Source: Halomonas qaidamensis
Lineage (GTDB): Bacteria > Pseudomonadota > Gammaproteobacteria > Pseudomonadales > Halomonadaceae
Reading direction: 5' to 3'
NCBI RefSeq assembly: GCF_025917315.1
Contig: NZ_CP080627.1
Span: 2,480,001 to 2,544,000 of the forward strand
Length of the DNA: 64,000 bases
The notes below the pieces were generated by a model. That model did not search any database. It saw nothing but the letters and a program-made list of their open reading frames with translations, and was not told where the DNA came from. Shown here one piece after another: positions 54,024 through 61,810 of this stretch (position 1 is the first letter of the stretch; each line of letters starts with the position of its first letter). Both the position numbers and the translations under genes were made by a program.

Positions 54024-54959
54024 TTAAACTGATGCAGCGGCTTCATTGGTGGGTGCTATTTTTAGCCCACCCTCATCTTGCCCCCACCAGTGGTCTATTC
54101 CCTCAGCCCAACCAGTTGGCCCGGTTGCATGTGTCCGATATAGCACGCTATTTTGCGGCTCGACGTTGAGCGCGTGACAGCCTCGAATGACTACGGCTTG
54201 ATCAACAGTTTCCAGCATCGTGATGTCGTTTGGGCCATCGCCCAGACCTAATGTAAGCGGCTGACTGCCTCGTAAAGCAGTAAATCGTTTGATGAGCCAC
54301 TCTACTGCACCGCCTTTATCAGACAGCCGCCCCATCACATGCCAAAAGCGCCCGCCCTGGGTGAGTTCAAGGCCATCGCCTTGCAGCGCAATGCGGAACG
54401 TTTCAAGTGCAGCCTCACTGTCCTCCCAAATAAACGGTTCACTCCCCTCTCGCTGCCGCGCAGCTTTCGCGCGGGTTTTATCAAGCCCGGTCAATTCCAT
54501 CACTTGCTGCAGGCTTAAGTCCCCCATGCGAGTAAAACGAATGTTTAAGCGCTTACGCCAAACGTTCAAGCGCGCTCTAATGAAGCCGCTATCGACACCC
54601 GTTTGTTTAACAACCACCCCGTCTAGGCCATTACCAGGCCGGTCTAGTCGTGCATGACACCAGCCGGGCGGTAAACCAATGACGGCACCATTCTCAGCAA
54701 TAAAGGGAGTCGCTGTTAGCCCAAGGGCTTCACGCAGGGGTATAAGTTCGGCGCGGGTTTTGCTAGTGACCGGTATGACCGGTACACCTAGCTGTTTAAG
54801 ACGGGCAAGCCAAGGTTTAGCAGGTGAAAAGTCATAGCTGTGGTGATCTAACAGTGAACCGTCTAAATCAGTGACTACCAAACGCGGCTGAAGCGCGGGG
54901 TCCATGTCACTGGGTGACTGAGCATTACTGGGTAACGCAGTACGCGTGTGTTCGGTCAT
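54024..54959 (-). CDS. gpgP: HAD-superfamily glucosyl/mannosyl-3-phosphoglycerate phosphatase
   Basis: Phosphatase of the MPGP/YedP HAD group. Motif I is VVTDLDGSLLDHHSYDF near residue 32 (Asp nucleophile), motif II the ITVP-T/S loop (VIPVTSKTRAE), motif III a Lys in SDKGGAVEWL near residue 213 and motif IV GLGDGPNDITML near residue 240. It removes the phosphate of glucosyl-3-phosphoglycerate (or the mannosyl analogue) to give the free solute; the glucosyl assignment follows from its operon with gpgS. It is first in the operon with AAAAGGTGG upstream of ATG. The N-terminal 25 residues are not conserved. No other substrate genes are near. Confidence 0.85.
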   Translation of the reverse strand: MTEHTRTALPSNAQSPSDMDPALQPRLVVTDLDGSLLDHHSYDFSPAKPWLARLKQLGVPVIPVTSKTRAELIPLREALGLTATPFIAENGAVIGLPPGWCHARLDRPGNGLDGVVVKQTGVDSGFIRARLNVWRKRLNIRFTRMGDLSLQQVMELTGLDKTRAKAARQREGSEPFIWEDSEAALETFRIALQGDGLELTQGGRFWHVMGRLSDKGGAVEWLIKRFTALRGSQPLTLGLGDGPNDITMLETVDQAVVIRGCHALNVEPQNSVLYRTHATGPTGWAEGIDHWWGQDEGGLKIAPTNEAAASV

Positions 54960-55201
54960 AGCACCACCTTTTGCAAATCTTAAATGTCGTTACGCACGCT
55001 CACTTGTAGACAAGCAACTAAGCAGTTTATATGCCAATACCATTTTAATTCTAAAAATCATTAAGTTAAGCCATCAAGAACAGCCATCTTTTTGCAAGCA
55101 CCAAAACAACGCAATCTAAGCGCACTAAAACAGTGCATATAAAAAAACAAAAAAATGCGACAAACCCTTGGCAAAAGCTCACAAATAGCTATACTCGAGT
55201 T
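54960..55201. other. AT-rich gap upstream of gpgP
   Basis: This 242-bp part of the 425-bp gap between gpgP and the MotB-like gene is A+T-rich and has no supportable gene. Its right edge (55168-55195) holds the promoter of the candidate small RNA on the plus strand; the gpgP promoter must lie in its left part but I see no clear consensus. Confidence 0.5.
55168..55195 (+). promoter_or_regulatory. Sigma-70-type promoter of the candidate small RNA
   Basis: -35 TTGGCA (55168-55173) and -10 TATACT (55190-55195) with a 16-bp spacer, both one or two mismatches from consensus. The predicted transcription start is near 55202. Confidence 0.6.
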
Positions 55202-55297
55202 GTACCCACTGACAACCTTGTACACCCCTCACCTGATGTCAGTGGGCTGCAGTGAGCCAAGCCCTTTCATGCCCGCCTCCCCCGGCGGGCTTTTTTT
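55202..55297 (+). ncRNA. Candidate small RNA (about 96 nt)
   Basis: Predicted from structure alone. A promoter sits immediately upstream. The body has a 10-bp perfect stem, CCCACTGACA (55205-55214) with TGTCAGTGGG (55237-55246), an open 22-nt C-rich loop containing CACCCCTCACC, then an unstructured stretch, and a strong intrinsic terminator (stem GCCCGCC/GGCGGGC, 55271-55290, then seven T). No coding gene on the plus strand ends here. It is not 6S, tmRNA, 4.5S or RNase P RNA by their conserved sequences. The C-rich loop and the terminator loop (TCCCCC) could pair with Shine-Dalgarno regions. Homology and expression are untested. Confidence 0.6.
55271..55297 (+). terminator. Terminator of the candidate small RNA
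   Basis: Seven-base-pair stem GCCCGCC / GGCGGGC with a TCCCCC loop (55271-55290) followed by seven T residues. It is read on the plus strand, where no protein gene lies upstream. Confidence 0.88.
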
Positions 55298-55336
55298 GCT
55301 AAATACTTACGTAAATGTTTACCCCAAAGCATATTC

Positions 55337-55387
55337 GACTATAGAGAACATTAGACTATGGAGAACATTCATCTATAAAGAACATTA
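55337..55387. repeat. 17-bp tandem triplication over the MotB-like stop codon
   Basis: Three imperfect 17-bp units at 55337-55353, 55354-55370 and 55371-55387 (core ctata.agaacatt). The stop codon complement (tta, 55385-55387) of the MotB-like gene is the end of the third unit. Confidence 0.8.
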
Positions 55388-56428
55388 GTCCACGTGGATA
55401 ACAACCTCAACGCGCCGGTTTCGCGCTCGCCCTTCAACCGTAGCGTTATCTTCCAATGGTTGGGTTGCGGCTAACCCTACCGCTCGTAAACGCTCTGGGG
55501 CGACGCCTGCGGCTTCTAGTGCTTCAACAATCGCAATCGCCCGCGCACTCGAAAGCGCCCAGTTGGATGAAAATTCAGGCGTATTAATAGACTGACTATC
55601 GGAGTGCCCTTCCACCCAGACTTCGCCCTCAAAGCGCTGAATGGTTTCCATCAGCGACCCTACTAGCGAGGTGCCACCCTCTGTTAACTGAGCATCGGCA
55701 GAGGGGAATAGCAGCCGATCTTGCACTCGCAAGCTGATACCCTCAGCAACCCTGGAAACTTCCACGCCTTCTAAGTTAGGTAGATACGTCGATGCTTCCA
55801 CACGCTCCTTCAATCGCTCATCAAGCGCTAATGCACTACTGATCGCGTTATCTGATACTGCTTGTACATTGACAGGGGGACGGTCAGTGAGCACGACCAT
55901 GTAATCCGCGAACGGCGAAGCTGACTGACGCTCATCAGAACGCAGCAACAACTGCGGAAGCCCACTAGCAACCATCGATGGCGCTAAGTCTGATGGCGCT
56001 GTATCTATTGATGCTTCTTCAATTGCCGACACTTCTTTAGCTCGCGCTAATAGGGGCGGCACGCCCTCAACAACAGCGCGCGCCTTAGGTAAGCCTGCTA
56101 CGCCTAACGCAGCACTGATCGCAAGCGGACTGAGCGCATCGCTAGGCAGCACGCCCATTATCGCGCGCTGCTCACGACGCTCAGCAAGTGCGGCAGGCAA
56201 TGGCACTTCTATGGCTGGCGCTGCCTCGTAGCTGTACTCATCAGAAGCTTCCTGTTGAAACCATGATGGGTTAGTAACATCAGCCGCCGCAATAATGATG
56301 ACAAACAGCGCTACCAGTAGCGTCATGATGTCGATATAGCTAATCATCCAACCGCTATTACTTTCATCTTCTGGATAGGCGGTTAGCAATGAATCATGAC
56401 GCGGACCAGCGCGGTGGTCTTCAAGCAT
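55385..56428 (-). CDS. Orphan MotB/OmpA-like motor or envelope protein
   Basis: One N-terminal transmembrane helix (about residues 27-47, GWMISYIDIMTLLVALFVIIIAA) that mirrors the MotB stator helix including the critical Asp (YIDIMT), followed by a ~190-residue variable region and a C-terminal OmpA/MotB peptidoglycan-binding domain (VRVQDRLLFPSADAQL, VEGHSDSQSINTPEFSSNWALSSARA, VEGRARNRRVEVVI). The gap between the helix and OmpA domain is much longer than in MotB. No motA is next to it, so it may be a non-stator envelope protein or pair with a distant MotA. ATG at 56428 is chosen; a GTG at 56440 is open. Divergent from the lipoprotein gene. Confidence 0.8.
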   Translation of the reverse strand: MLEDHRAGPRHDSLLTAYPEDESNSGWMISYIDIMTLLVALFVIIIAAADVTNPSWFQQEASDEYSYEAAPAIEVPLPAALAERREQRAIMGVLPSDALSPLAISAALGVAGLPKARAVVEGVPPLLARAKEVSAIEEASIDTAPSDLAPSMVASGLPQLLLRSDERQSASPFADYMVVLTDRPPVNVQAVSDNAISSALALDERLKERVEASTYLPNLEGVEVSRVAEGISLRVQDRLLFPSADAQLTEGGTSLVGSLMETIQRFEGEVWVEGHSDSQSINTPEFSSNWALSSARAIAIVEALEAAGVAPERLRAVGLAATQPLEDNATVEGRARNRRVEVVIHVD

Positions 56429-56552
56429 GGGTGTTTTCACTCATTCAAGTTTTTAACCTCGTGGCCGATCTAGGGTAAGCATGGCAAACTAGTCTATCAA
56501 AAGCCGTTTCGTAGCGAGAAGGAACTATCAGGTGCGCATCCGACCTATCCCA

Positions 56553-56657
56553 TCAATAACCGTGGCATCGAGGGCCAGGCCTTCAAAAACGGTATCTTCA
56601 ATAACGATGTCTTTAAAAACGATGCCCTCTGAAACGCTGTCATTACCAACAAGGTCA
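56553..56657. repeat. Seven-unit 15-bp array in the lipoprotein 5' region
   Basis: Units of 15 bp at 56553, 56568, 56583, 56598, 56613, 56628 and 56643 (core tcaa.aacggt.t). They stay in frame with the open reading frame that begins at GTG 56532 and would encode pentapeptides such as SITVA and SKTVS. Confidence 0.85.
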
Positions 56658-56663
56658 TCATCC

Positions 56664-57374
56664 ATGGTTCAACTATTGCGCCCTGCCTTTATCGGACTGG
56701 CGAGCCTAATGTTAAGTGGCTGCTTCTATGCCAACACATCACAAGCTCCCATTGCGACCACCTATCCTTATAGTGAGCAGCAGCGTATGCAGGCAGCTCA
56801 ACACTGGGAAGTACTCGCTCAGCACGAAGCAGCTGGCATTCTACGCAGTGAGCACGTTCGCTTTAGGGATCTGCATATCCCGGCGCAAGAGCACGCGTCA
56901 ATGAATGCTTACTACGGTGGCGAGTTTGAGCGCGGTTTTCGTACGCTATTAACAAGCGAACTGGTATCGCGAGGCGGTAGCGTAATGACCCAGCCCAACG
57001 CTGGCGGCGCTACTGTGCAAGTAGATGTAGAAGTCGTTGAACATCGTGATCGCGGTTATATACGCCCGCCTTTTGGTGCTTACACCGCTTTGGCGGGTGG
57101 TGTTACCGTGGCTAGCATGGCACTTGGAAACTGGAGCGAACCTGCACTGGCATTAATCCCCGCGGCGATGGTGGCGGATACAACCAGCGGCAGTTGGACA
57201 TATGAGGGCAAAGAAGAGGTTATCATCACTACCCAGATTGTTGATAATGACCGTATTCTCTACTCCTCATCTAATATTTATTACATTAATGCGGGTGACC
57301 GACGCCACTATGCCCCACATCGCGTCCCTCAAGCCCCTGCAACCCCAACTGTTTCTATCACCGATACTTGGTAA
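56664..57374 (+). CDS. Lipoprotein of unknown function
   Basis: Not recognised beyond its export signal. From ATG 56664 it has a lipoprotein signal peptide (residues 1-20) with the lipobox LMLSGC, so it should be lipid-anchored at the outer membrane. An upstream in-frame GTG at 56532 has a good AAGGA site 8 nt before it and would add 44 residues made largely of SxTxx pentapeptides; I favour 56664 because it leaves the signal peptide at the N-terminus. The mature part has an RDLHIPAQEH-type region and a TTGSWTYEGKEEVIITTQIV-like beta segment. It precedes the FlgO-like gene by 4 bp, so the pair is probably one operon. Confidence 0.6.
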   Translation: MVQLLRPAFIGLASLMLSGCFYANTSQAPIATTYPYSEQQRMQAAQHWEVLAQHEAAGILRSEHVRFRDLHIPAQEHASMNAYYGGEFERGFRTLLTSELVSRGGSVMTQPNAGGATVQVDVEVVEHRDRGYIRPPFGAYTALAGGVTVASMALGNWSEPALALIPAAMVADTTSGSWTYEGKEEVIITTQIVDNDRILYSSSNIYYINAGDRRHYAPHRVPQAPATPTVSITDTW

Positions 57375-57378
57375 TTAC

Positions 57379-57969
57379 ATGCTTTCACTTTTTGCCCCAC
57401 TTAAACTGCGCGGGTTAACCGCAAGTTTTCGCCTGTTTATTGCTGCGCTGCTTATGCTGTTCTTGGCAGGCTGTGCTGCGCTTGGCAATAACAATAGCGT
57501 GAGAAATGCCGAGCCCCAGCCAGACCTTTCCGAGCTAGCCCATGAAGCCGCCGCTCAAATGGTCGCCAGCAATCCAGACCTTACACGCCATAGCCCCATG
57601 ATTGCAGCTACCTTCGTGAGTATTGATAACTTAAGCCAGTCGTCTACGTTTGGCCGTATTAGCTCAGAAATAATGGCGTCCGCCCTCGCAAGGCAAGGTA
57701 TGCAGGTACGCGAAGTCAAAATGCGTGACAGCATGTTTATCGAAGAGACTGTTGGCGAATTAATTTTATCCCGCCAAGTCCAACGTCTTAGCGCCCAGCA
57801 CAATGCACGCTCCATACTGATGGGTACTTACGCACAAGGCCAGGACTATCTCTATGTGAGCGCACGAGTAGTCCGCGCTGGTGATGCGATGGTGCTTGGC
57901 AGCGCTGACTTTAAACTGCCGCTGGATAATAACACCCGAAGCCTATTGGAAGGCCAAGGCGGCTGGTAG
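57379..57969 (+). CDS. FlgO-family outer-membrane lipoprotein
   Basis: Lipoprotein with a signal peptide ending in the lipobox LMLFLAGCAA (residues 26-35). The mature part has the FlgO-like fold: GRISSEIMASALARQGMQVREVKMRDSMFIEETVGELILSRQVQRL, then ARSILMGTYAQGQDYLYVSARVVRAGDAMVLGSADFKLPL. FlgO in Vibrio forms part of the flagellar outer-membrane/H-ring region. ATG at 57379 directly follows the previous stop (TAA) with no independent ribosome site, pointing to coupled translation. About 196 residues. Flagellar function is suggested by family and the MotB-like neighbour but no other flagellar gene is in the window. Confidence 0.78.
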   Translation: MLSLFAPLKLRGLTASFRLFIAALLMLFLAGCAALGNNNSVRNAEPQPDLSELAHEAAAQMVASNPDLTRHSPMIAATFVSIDNLSQSSTFGRISSEIMASALARQGMQVREVKMRDSMFIEETVGELILSRQVQRLSAQHNARSILMGTYAQGQDYLYVSARVVRAGDAMVLGSADFKLPLDNNTRSLLEGQGGW

Positions 57970-58010
57970 TCGACTCACCTCTTGCCGCGACACGAATGAA
58001 AAGGATGAAC

Positions 58011-58811
58011 ATGCCCACCCGCACAAGCAAACCACTTATTGTGGCCACTAGTCGCTTGATAAAGCTATGCGCAAACATTACTAAACTGCTTAGCTATATT
58101 TTTCATGCCGTGCTGCCGAACAAACGCTTCACCCTGCCAGCCCATGCCGCGCCTTGGCTAGCACCTAAAGACCATTCGTCTATCCCACGTATTATTTGGC
58201 AGACTAACTTTACTAATAAGGTGACGCTGCCGGTTTATCTGAACTATTTGTTTAATCGGCTCATGGCGCCCCGTTTCGAATATCGCTTCATGATTACCGA
58301 GGCGCGGAGTGACTTCATTAAAGAGAATTTCGACGACGCCCTATTCACCAGCTATTCAAAGTTGCAAATTGGCGCAGCACAGGCGGATTTTTGGCGCCTC
58401 ATGGTGCTCTACAAGTACGGTGGCGTTTACCTAGATATTGACGCACATGCCATTTGGCCACTTGCCCGCGTTGTTCCTGCCGATATTGACGAACTCTATG
58501 TCACGACCCGTAAGGGTGAGCTGAGCAACTACTTTATCGCCAGCAAACCAGGCAACCCCAACCTACGCAGGCTGATTGATCGAGTGCAACAAAACATTGA
58601 AGAGAACACGCTCACCAACGTGTTTGAACTCACTGGTCCTGGCGTATTTATTCAGTTGCTCGATCAAGACGCGGTACCCACGGTGTCATATCGCCATGCC
58701 TGCAACCAGGGCAATTTCACTAACGAGTACTTTCAGTACGTTGATAAAAAAGCAGGCAAATGGACGAAGGAGCAGAAAAAAGTCAGCATTATTCGCCAAA
58801 AAGAGCCTTGA
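58011..58811 (+). CDS. GT32-type glycosyltransferase
   Basis: Glycosyltransferase of the OCH1/GT32-like type that builds capsular or lipid-linked polysaccharides. The family block is IPRIIWQTNFTNKVTLP near residue 60 and ARSDFIKEN, followed by the DxD-containing AQADFWRLMVLYKYGGVYLDIDAHAIWPLA (acidic motif DID near residue 150). ATG at 58011 is preceded by AAAAGG with 6-nt spacing; ATG at 57996 is also open. About 266 residues. It follows the FlgO-like gene by about 40 bp on the same strand and ends in a shared terminator with glyA. Sugar and acceptor are unknown. Confidence 0.82.
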   Translation: MPTRTSKPLIVATSRLIKLCANITKLLSYIFHAVLPNKRFTLPAHAAPWLAPKDHSSIPRIIWQTNFTNKVTLPVYLNYLFNRLMAPRFEYRFMITEARSDFIKENFDDALFTSYSKLQIGAAQADFWRLMVLYKYGGVYLDIDAHAIWPLARVVPADIDELYVTTRKGELSNYFIASKPGNPNLRRLIDRVQQNIEENTLTNVFELTGPGVFIQLLDQDAVPTVSYRHACNQGNFTNEYFQYVDKKAGKWTKEQKKVSIIRQKEP

Positions 58812-58836
58812 TCTTAAGATCGTCTTTCATACCAAC

Positions 58837-58872
58837 AAAAAAGCGCTAACCGTGAAGGTTAGCGCTTTTTTT
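58837..58872. terminator. Bidirectional intrinsic terminator
   Basis: Perfect stem GCGCTAACC/GGTTAGCGC with A6 before and T7 after (58837-58872), loop gtgaa. It terminates the glycosyltransferase gene on plus and glyA on minus. Confidence 0.93.
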
Positions 58873-58946
58873 ATCGCTTTCTGCGTTGCCATACCGCGAC
58901 TAGACGATCTAGAAAGGTTTATACGGCATGGCAAAACGCATTTCGA

Positions 58947-60212
58947 TTACTTGTAAACCGGGAAGCGACCACACACCTGTGCCACTTTATCAAGCACTTG
59001 GGCTTCGATAGCGCTGGTGTCATCGCCCTTAGCCAGCACATCTAGGATATCGCAAATCCAGCCAGCCAGTTGGGTGCACTCCTCTTCACCAAAGCCACGA
59101 GTGGTCACCGCCGGCGTACCAATGCGCAAGCCAGAGGTTACGAACGGGCTTTGCGGATCGTTAGGCACTGCGTTTTTGTTCACGGTGATGTGCGCACGGC
59201 CAAGAGCGGCGTCAGCATCTTTACCGGTCACGCCTTGCTTGATCAGAGACAATAGGAACAAGTGGTCTTCAGTGCCGCCAGACACGATATCGTAGCCACG
59301 ATCGATAAACACCTTGGCCATCGCCTGGGCGTTTTTCACCACCTGCTGCTGGTAGGTTTTGAACTCAGGTGCCATAGCTTCTTTGAAGCAAATCGCTTTA
59401 GCAGCGATAACATGCATCAACGGGCCACCTTGGCCACCCGGGAAGACCGCTGACTGCAGCTTCTTCTCGATATCTGCATCGTTTTCCGCAGAAAGAATGA
59501 CGCCGCTGCGAGGACCACGCAGGGTTTTATGGGTAGTAGAGGTCACCACATGGGCATGGGGCAGCGGGCTGGGGTAAACGCCTGCAGCGACCAAACCAGA
59601 GACGTGCGCCATATCCACCAGCAGGTAGGCACCTACTTCGTCAGCGATCTCACGGAACTTAGCCCAATCAACAATTTGTGAATAGGCCGAGAAACCAGCA
59701 ATGATCATTTTGGGCTTGTGCTCGCGAGCAAGCTCGGCCACCTGTTCATAATCAATGAAGCCCTGCTCATTCAGCCCATACTGAATAGCATTGTAGTGCT
59801 TGCCAGAGAAGTTAGGCTTGGCACCATGGGTTAAGTGACCGCCCGCATCCAGGCTCATACCCAAGATAGTGTCACCCGGTTTTACCAGCGCTTGGAAAAC
59901 CGCGCTATTGGCCTGAGAACCGGAGTGAGGCTGAACATTCACGTAGGTCGCGCCGAACAGCTGCTTGGCGTAGTCGATCGCAAGATTTTCAGCGATATCG
60001 ACAAATTCACAGCCGCCATAGTAGCGCTTACCTGGATAGCCTTCGGCGTATTTATTGGTCAGCTGGCTGCCTTGCGCTTCCAATACGCGGGGGCTGGCGT
60101 AGTTTTCAGAAGCAATCAATTCAATGTGAGCTTCCTGGCGTGCAACTTCTTTTTGCATCGCGTCAAAAAGCACATCATCGAATCCGGCAATTGTCATATC
60201 GCGGCTGAACAT
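58947..60212 (-). CDS. glyA: Serine hydroxymethyltransferase
   Basis: PLP enzyme interconverting serine and glycine with transfer of a one-carbon unit to tetrahydrofolate, thus feeding the folate pool used by thyA and folA. The 421-residue protein has the N-terminal [13 protein letters not shown] block, [16 protein letters not shown] near residue 53, [16 protein letters not shown], the [12 protein letters not shown] block, the PLP-lysine motif [14 protein letters not shown] near residue 230 and PVYK at the C-terminus. ATG at 60212 has GAGG 9 nt upstream. It shares the 58837-58872 terminator with the convergent glycosyltransferase gene. Confidence 0.97.
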   Translation of the reverse strand: MFSRDMTIAGFDDVLFDAMQKEVARQEAHIELIASENYASPRVLEAQGSQLTNKYAEGYPGKRYYGGCEFVDIAENLAIDYAKQLFGATYVNVQPHSGSQANSAVFQALVKPGDTILGMSLDAGGHLTHGAKPNFSGKHYNAIQYGLNEQGFIDYEQVAELAREHKPKMIIAGFSAYSQIVDWAKFREIADEVGAYLLVDMAHVSGLVAAGVYPSPLPHAHVVTSTTHKTLRGPRSGVILSAENDADIEKKLQSAVFPGGQGGPLMHVIAAKAICFKEAMAPEFKTYQQQVVKNAQAMAKVFIDRGYDIVSGGTEDHLFLLSLIKQGVTGKDADAALGRAHITVNKNAVPNDPQSPFVTSGLRIGTPAVTTRGFGEEECTQLAGWICDILDVLAKGDDTSAIEAQVLDKVAQVCGRFPVYK

Positions 60213-60367
60213 CGGCGGGAACCTCGTTACGAAAGGATCATCATGGAGAATCTAGGGCGCTATCATAACGCAGCCTGACGCGACTTTCATCGCATCCGCG
60301 TCAGGTCGTGCATGAGCGTATTTCATGTTGAAGCAATCAGTAAAAACTGACTAACTGGTCAACCACG

Positions 60368-61759
60368 CTACTTCAGCTCAAAGGTGAACGTAAACTGTTC
60401 GGTATTCCCCATAGGATTCATTATGAATTGGTTAATAATAAACGGGTTGGGCAAGGCCACATTAACCGTTAAGGCTTGGGAATGACCCGCCATAATATCG
60501 ACTAACCCTGTCATTAATTTAGTTATTTGGGGGCCTAATAATGGCTCAAGCTGACGAGCTTGGCCCAACGCCTGAGAAACGGCTTGTGCTTCGGTAATGT
60601 TATCGTTTGCTGCAATTTCAGTGGTTAATCGTGGTAATAACCCTTCATCGGTATACGCCACGTTCACCTCACCACCCTGCAACGTTGCTGATTCAAACAG
60701 TGAGGGAGTTTGCATTGCCTGCTCAATGGAAACATTTTTTGGCAACATGATCGGCAAATCAAGGTTGTATTCAACGCCTGCAGCACCACTCAAGCGCAAA
60801 TAGCCATCAGCAATCAGCCGATCACTCTCCCCCTCTTCTTCCCAACGGGAATGACTGCGCCCTTCAGCTCCGAACTGACCACTACCACCGGTGAGTACCT
60901 TGTTGAAGGTTTCGAACTCTTGTCGTTGCTCAGGTGGCAGTAGAGGCAGCAGCCCCCCAATGTCAAAAAATGCACCTTCGAAGCCTGCATCGCCCACATA
61001 GGCATTGCCTTCTACCCAGGCACTATCCAACACTATGCTCCAATCATCTCCGGACAGGTTCACGCCATTTAATACGGCGTGCTCGACACTCTCTTCCCCA
61101 GGCGTATCGATCCCGGTTAGCTGCTCAATTCGCAAATTAGCGAGCGAAAAAACCGAATTAACCCCACTTTCCAAGTCGTTAAAATCAGCATTAACTCCCT
61201 GTAAATCAAACAAGCCAATGGCGCTACTGCTGACTTCTTCAAGCGTGAGCGTTTCAATATGCAACTGTCCCTCGAAGGGAGGTGAATCTAGCTCACTAAA
61301 AAACTCATCTGCTGCCTCACCTTGTAAATTTAGCGTGATGTCACGCGCATTCAGCGCCTTCCATACCACGTCAGACGCACTCATTTCATCAAACGAGGGC
61401 ACTGCTTGCGAAGCGTCTGGCAATTCAATGAAAGCAACACTGAAAAAAGGCTGAGAGTTGCCTGCCTCGCTAACGGCCATACCATCAATGACTACGTTAT
61501 CGGGACGATGGTAGTCCCCTTCAACGCGGTAACGTTTGATGGTAAACACGTCACCATTGGCATAAGTAATCGCTATGTCTTCCGCGATCGTAGCCTCAGA
61601 CTGCTCATAGACCTCGGCAACCTCGAAAGCGCTCGCCTCACCACCCAGCCGCTCGCGAAGATCTGCTTCAAACTGCTGGGGTGAAGCGCCCACCCCACCG
61701 GAAAGAAGCAGTAATGAAAAACCAGCCGTAAACTGGCGATAACCTAGAGACACAGGCAT
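60368..61759 (-). CDS. Exported protein of unknown function
   Basis: I do not recognise this family. A signal peptide (residues 1-25, LLLLSGGVGA) precedes a large secreted region rich in beta-type segments: TYANGDVFTIKRYRVEGDYHRPDN, then LQGVNADFNDLESG and GDAGFEGAFFDIGGLLPLLPPEQRQEFE. The tail ends in VNVALPNPFIINQFIMNPMGNTEQFTFTFELK. No catalytic motif is visible and no transmembrane helix follows the signal. ATG at 61759 has a very strong AGGAGG site 7 nt upstream. It lies between glyA and the FtsX-like gene on the same strand, and may share a transcript with the latter. Lineage-specific envelope protein is my best guess. Confidence 0.6.
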   Translation of the reverse strand: MPVSLGYRQFTAGFSLLLLSGGVGASPQQFEADLRERLGGEASAFEVAEVYEQSEATIAEDIAITYANGDVFTIKRYRVEGDYHRPDNVVIDGMAVSEAGNSQPFFSVAFIELPDASQAVPSFDEMSASDVVWKALNARDITLNLQGEAADEFFSELDSPPFEGQLHIETLTLEEVSSSAIGLFDLQGVNADFNDLESGVNSVFSLANLRIEQLTGIDTPGEESVEHAVLNGVNLSGDDWSIVLDSAWVEGNAYVGDAGFEGAFFDIGGLLPLLPPEQRQEFETFNKVLTGGSGQFGAEGRSHSRWEEEGESDRLIADGYLRLSGAAGVEYNLDLPIMLPKNVSIEQAMQTPSLFESATLQGGEVNVAYTDEGLLPRLTTEIAANDNITEAQAVSQALGQARQLEPLLGPQITKLMTGLVDIMAGHSQALTVNVALPNPFIINQFIMNPMGNTEQFTFTFELK

Positions 61760-61810
61760 CTCATGACCTCCTTGTGAGAAGCGCTAAGCATAGCATTTGG
61801 AAACGTGCTG

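Noticed and set aside
55202..55297. 6S RNA, 4.5S RNA, tmRNA or RNase P RNA
   Set aside because: The candidate RNA lacks the conserved sequence blocks of those RNAs, including the SRP GGAAGGAAGCAGCC loop.
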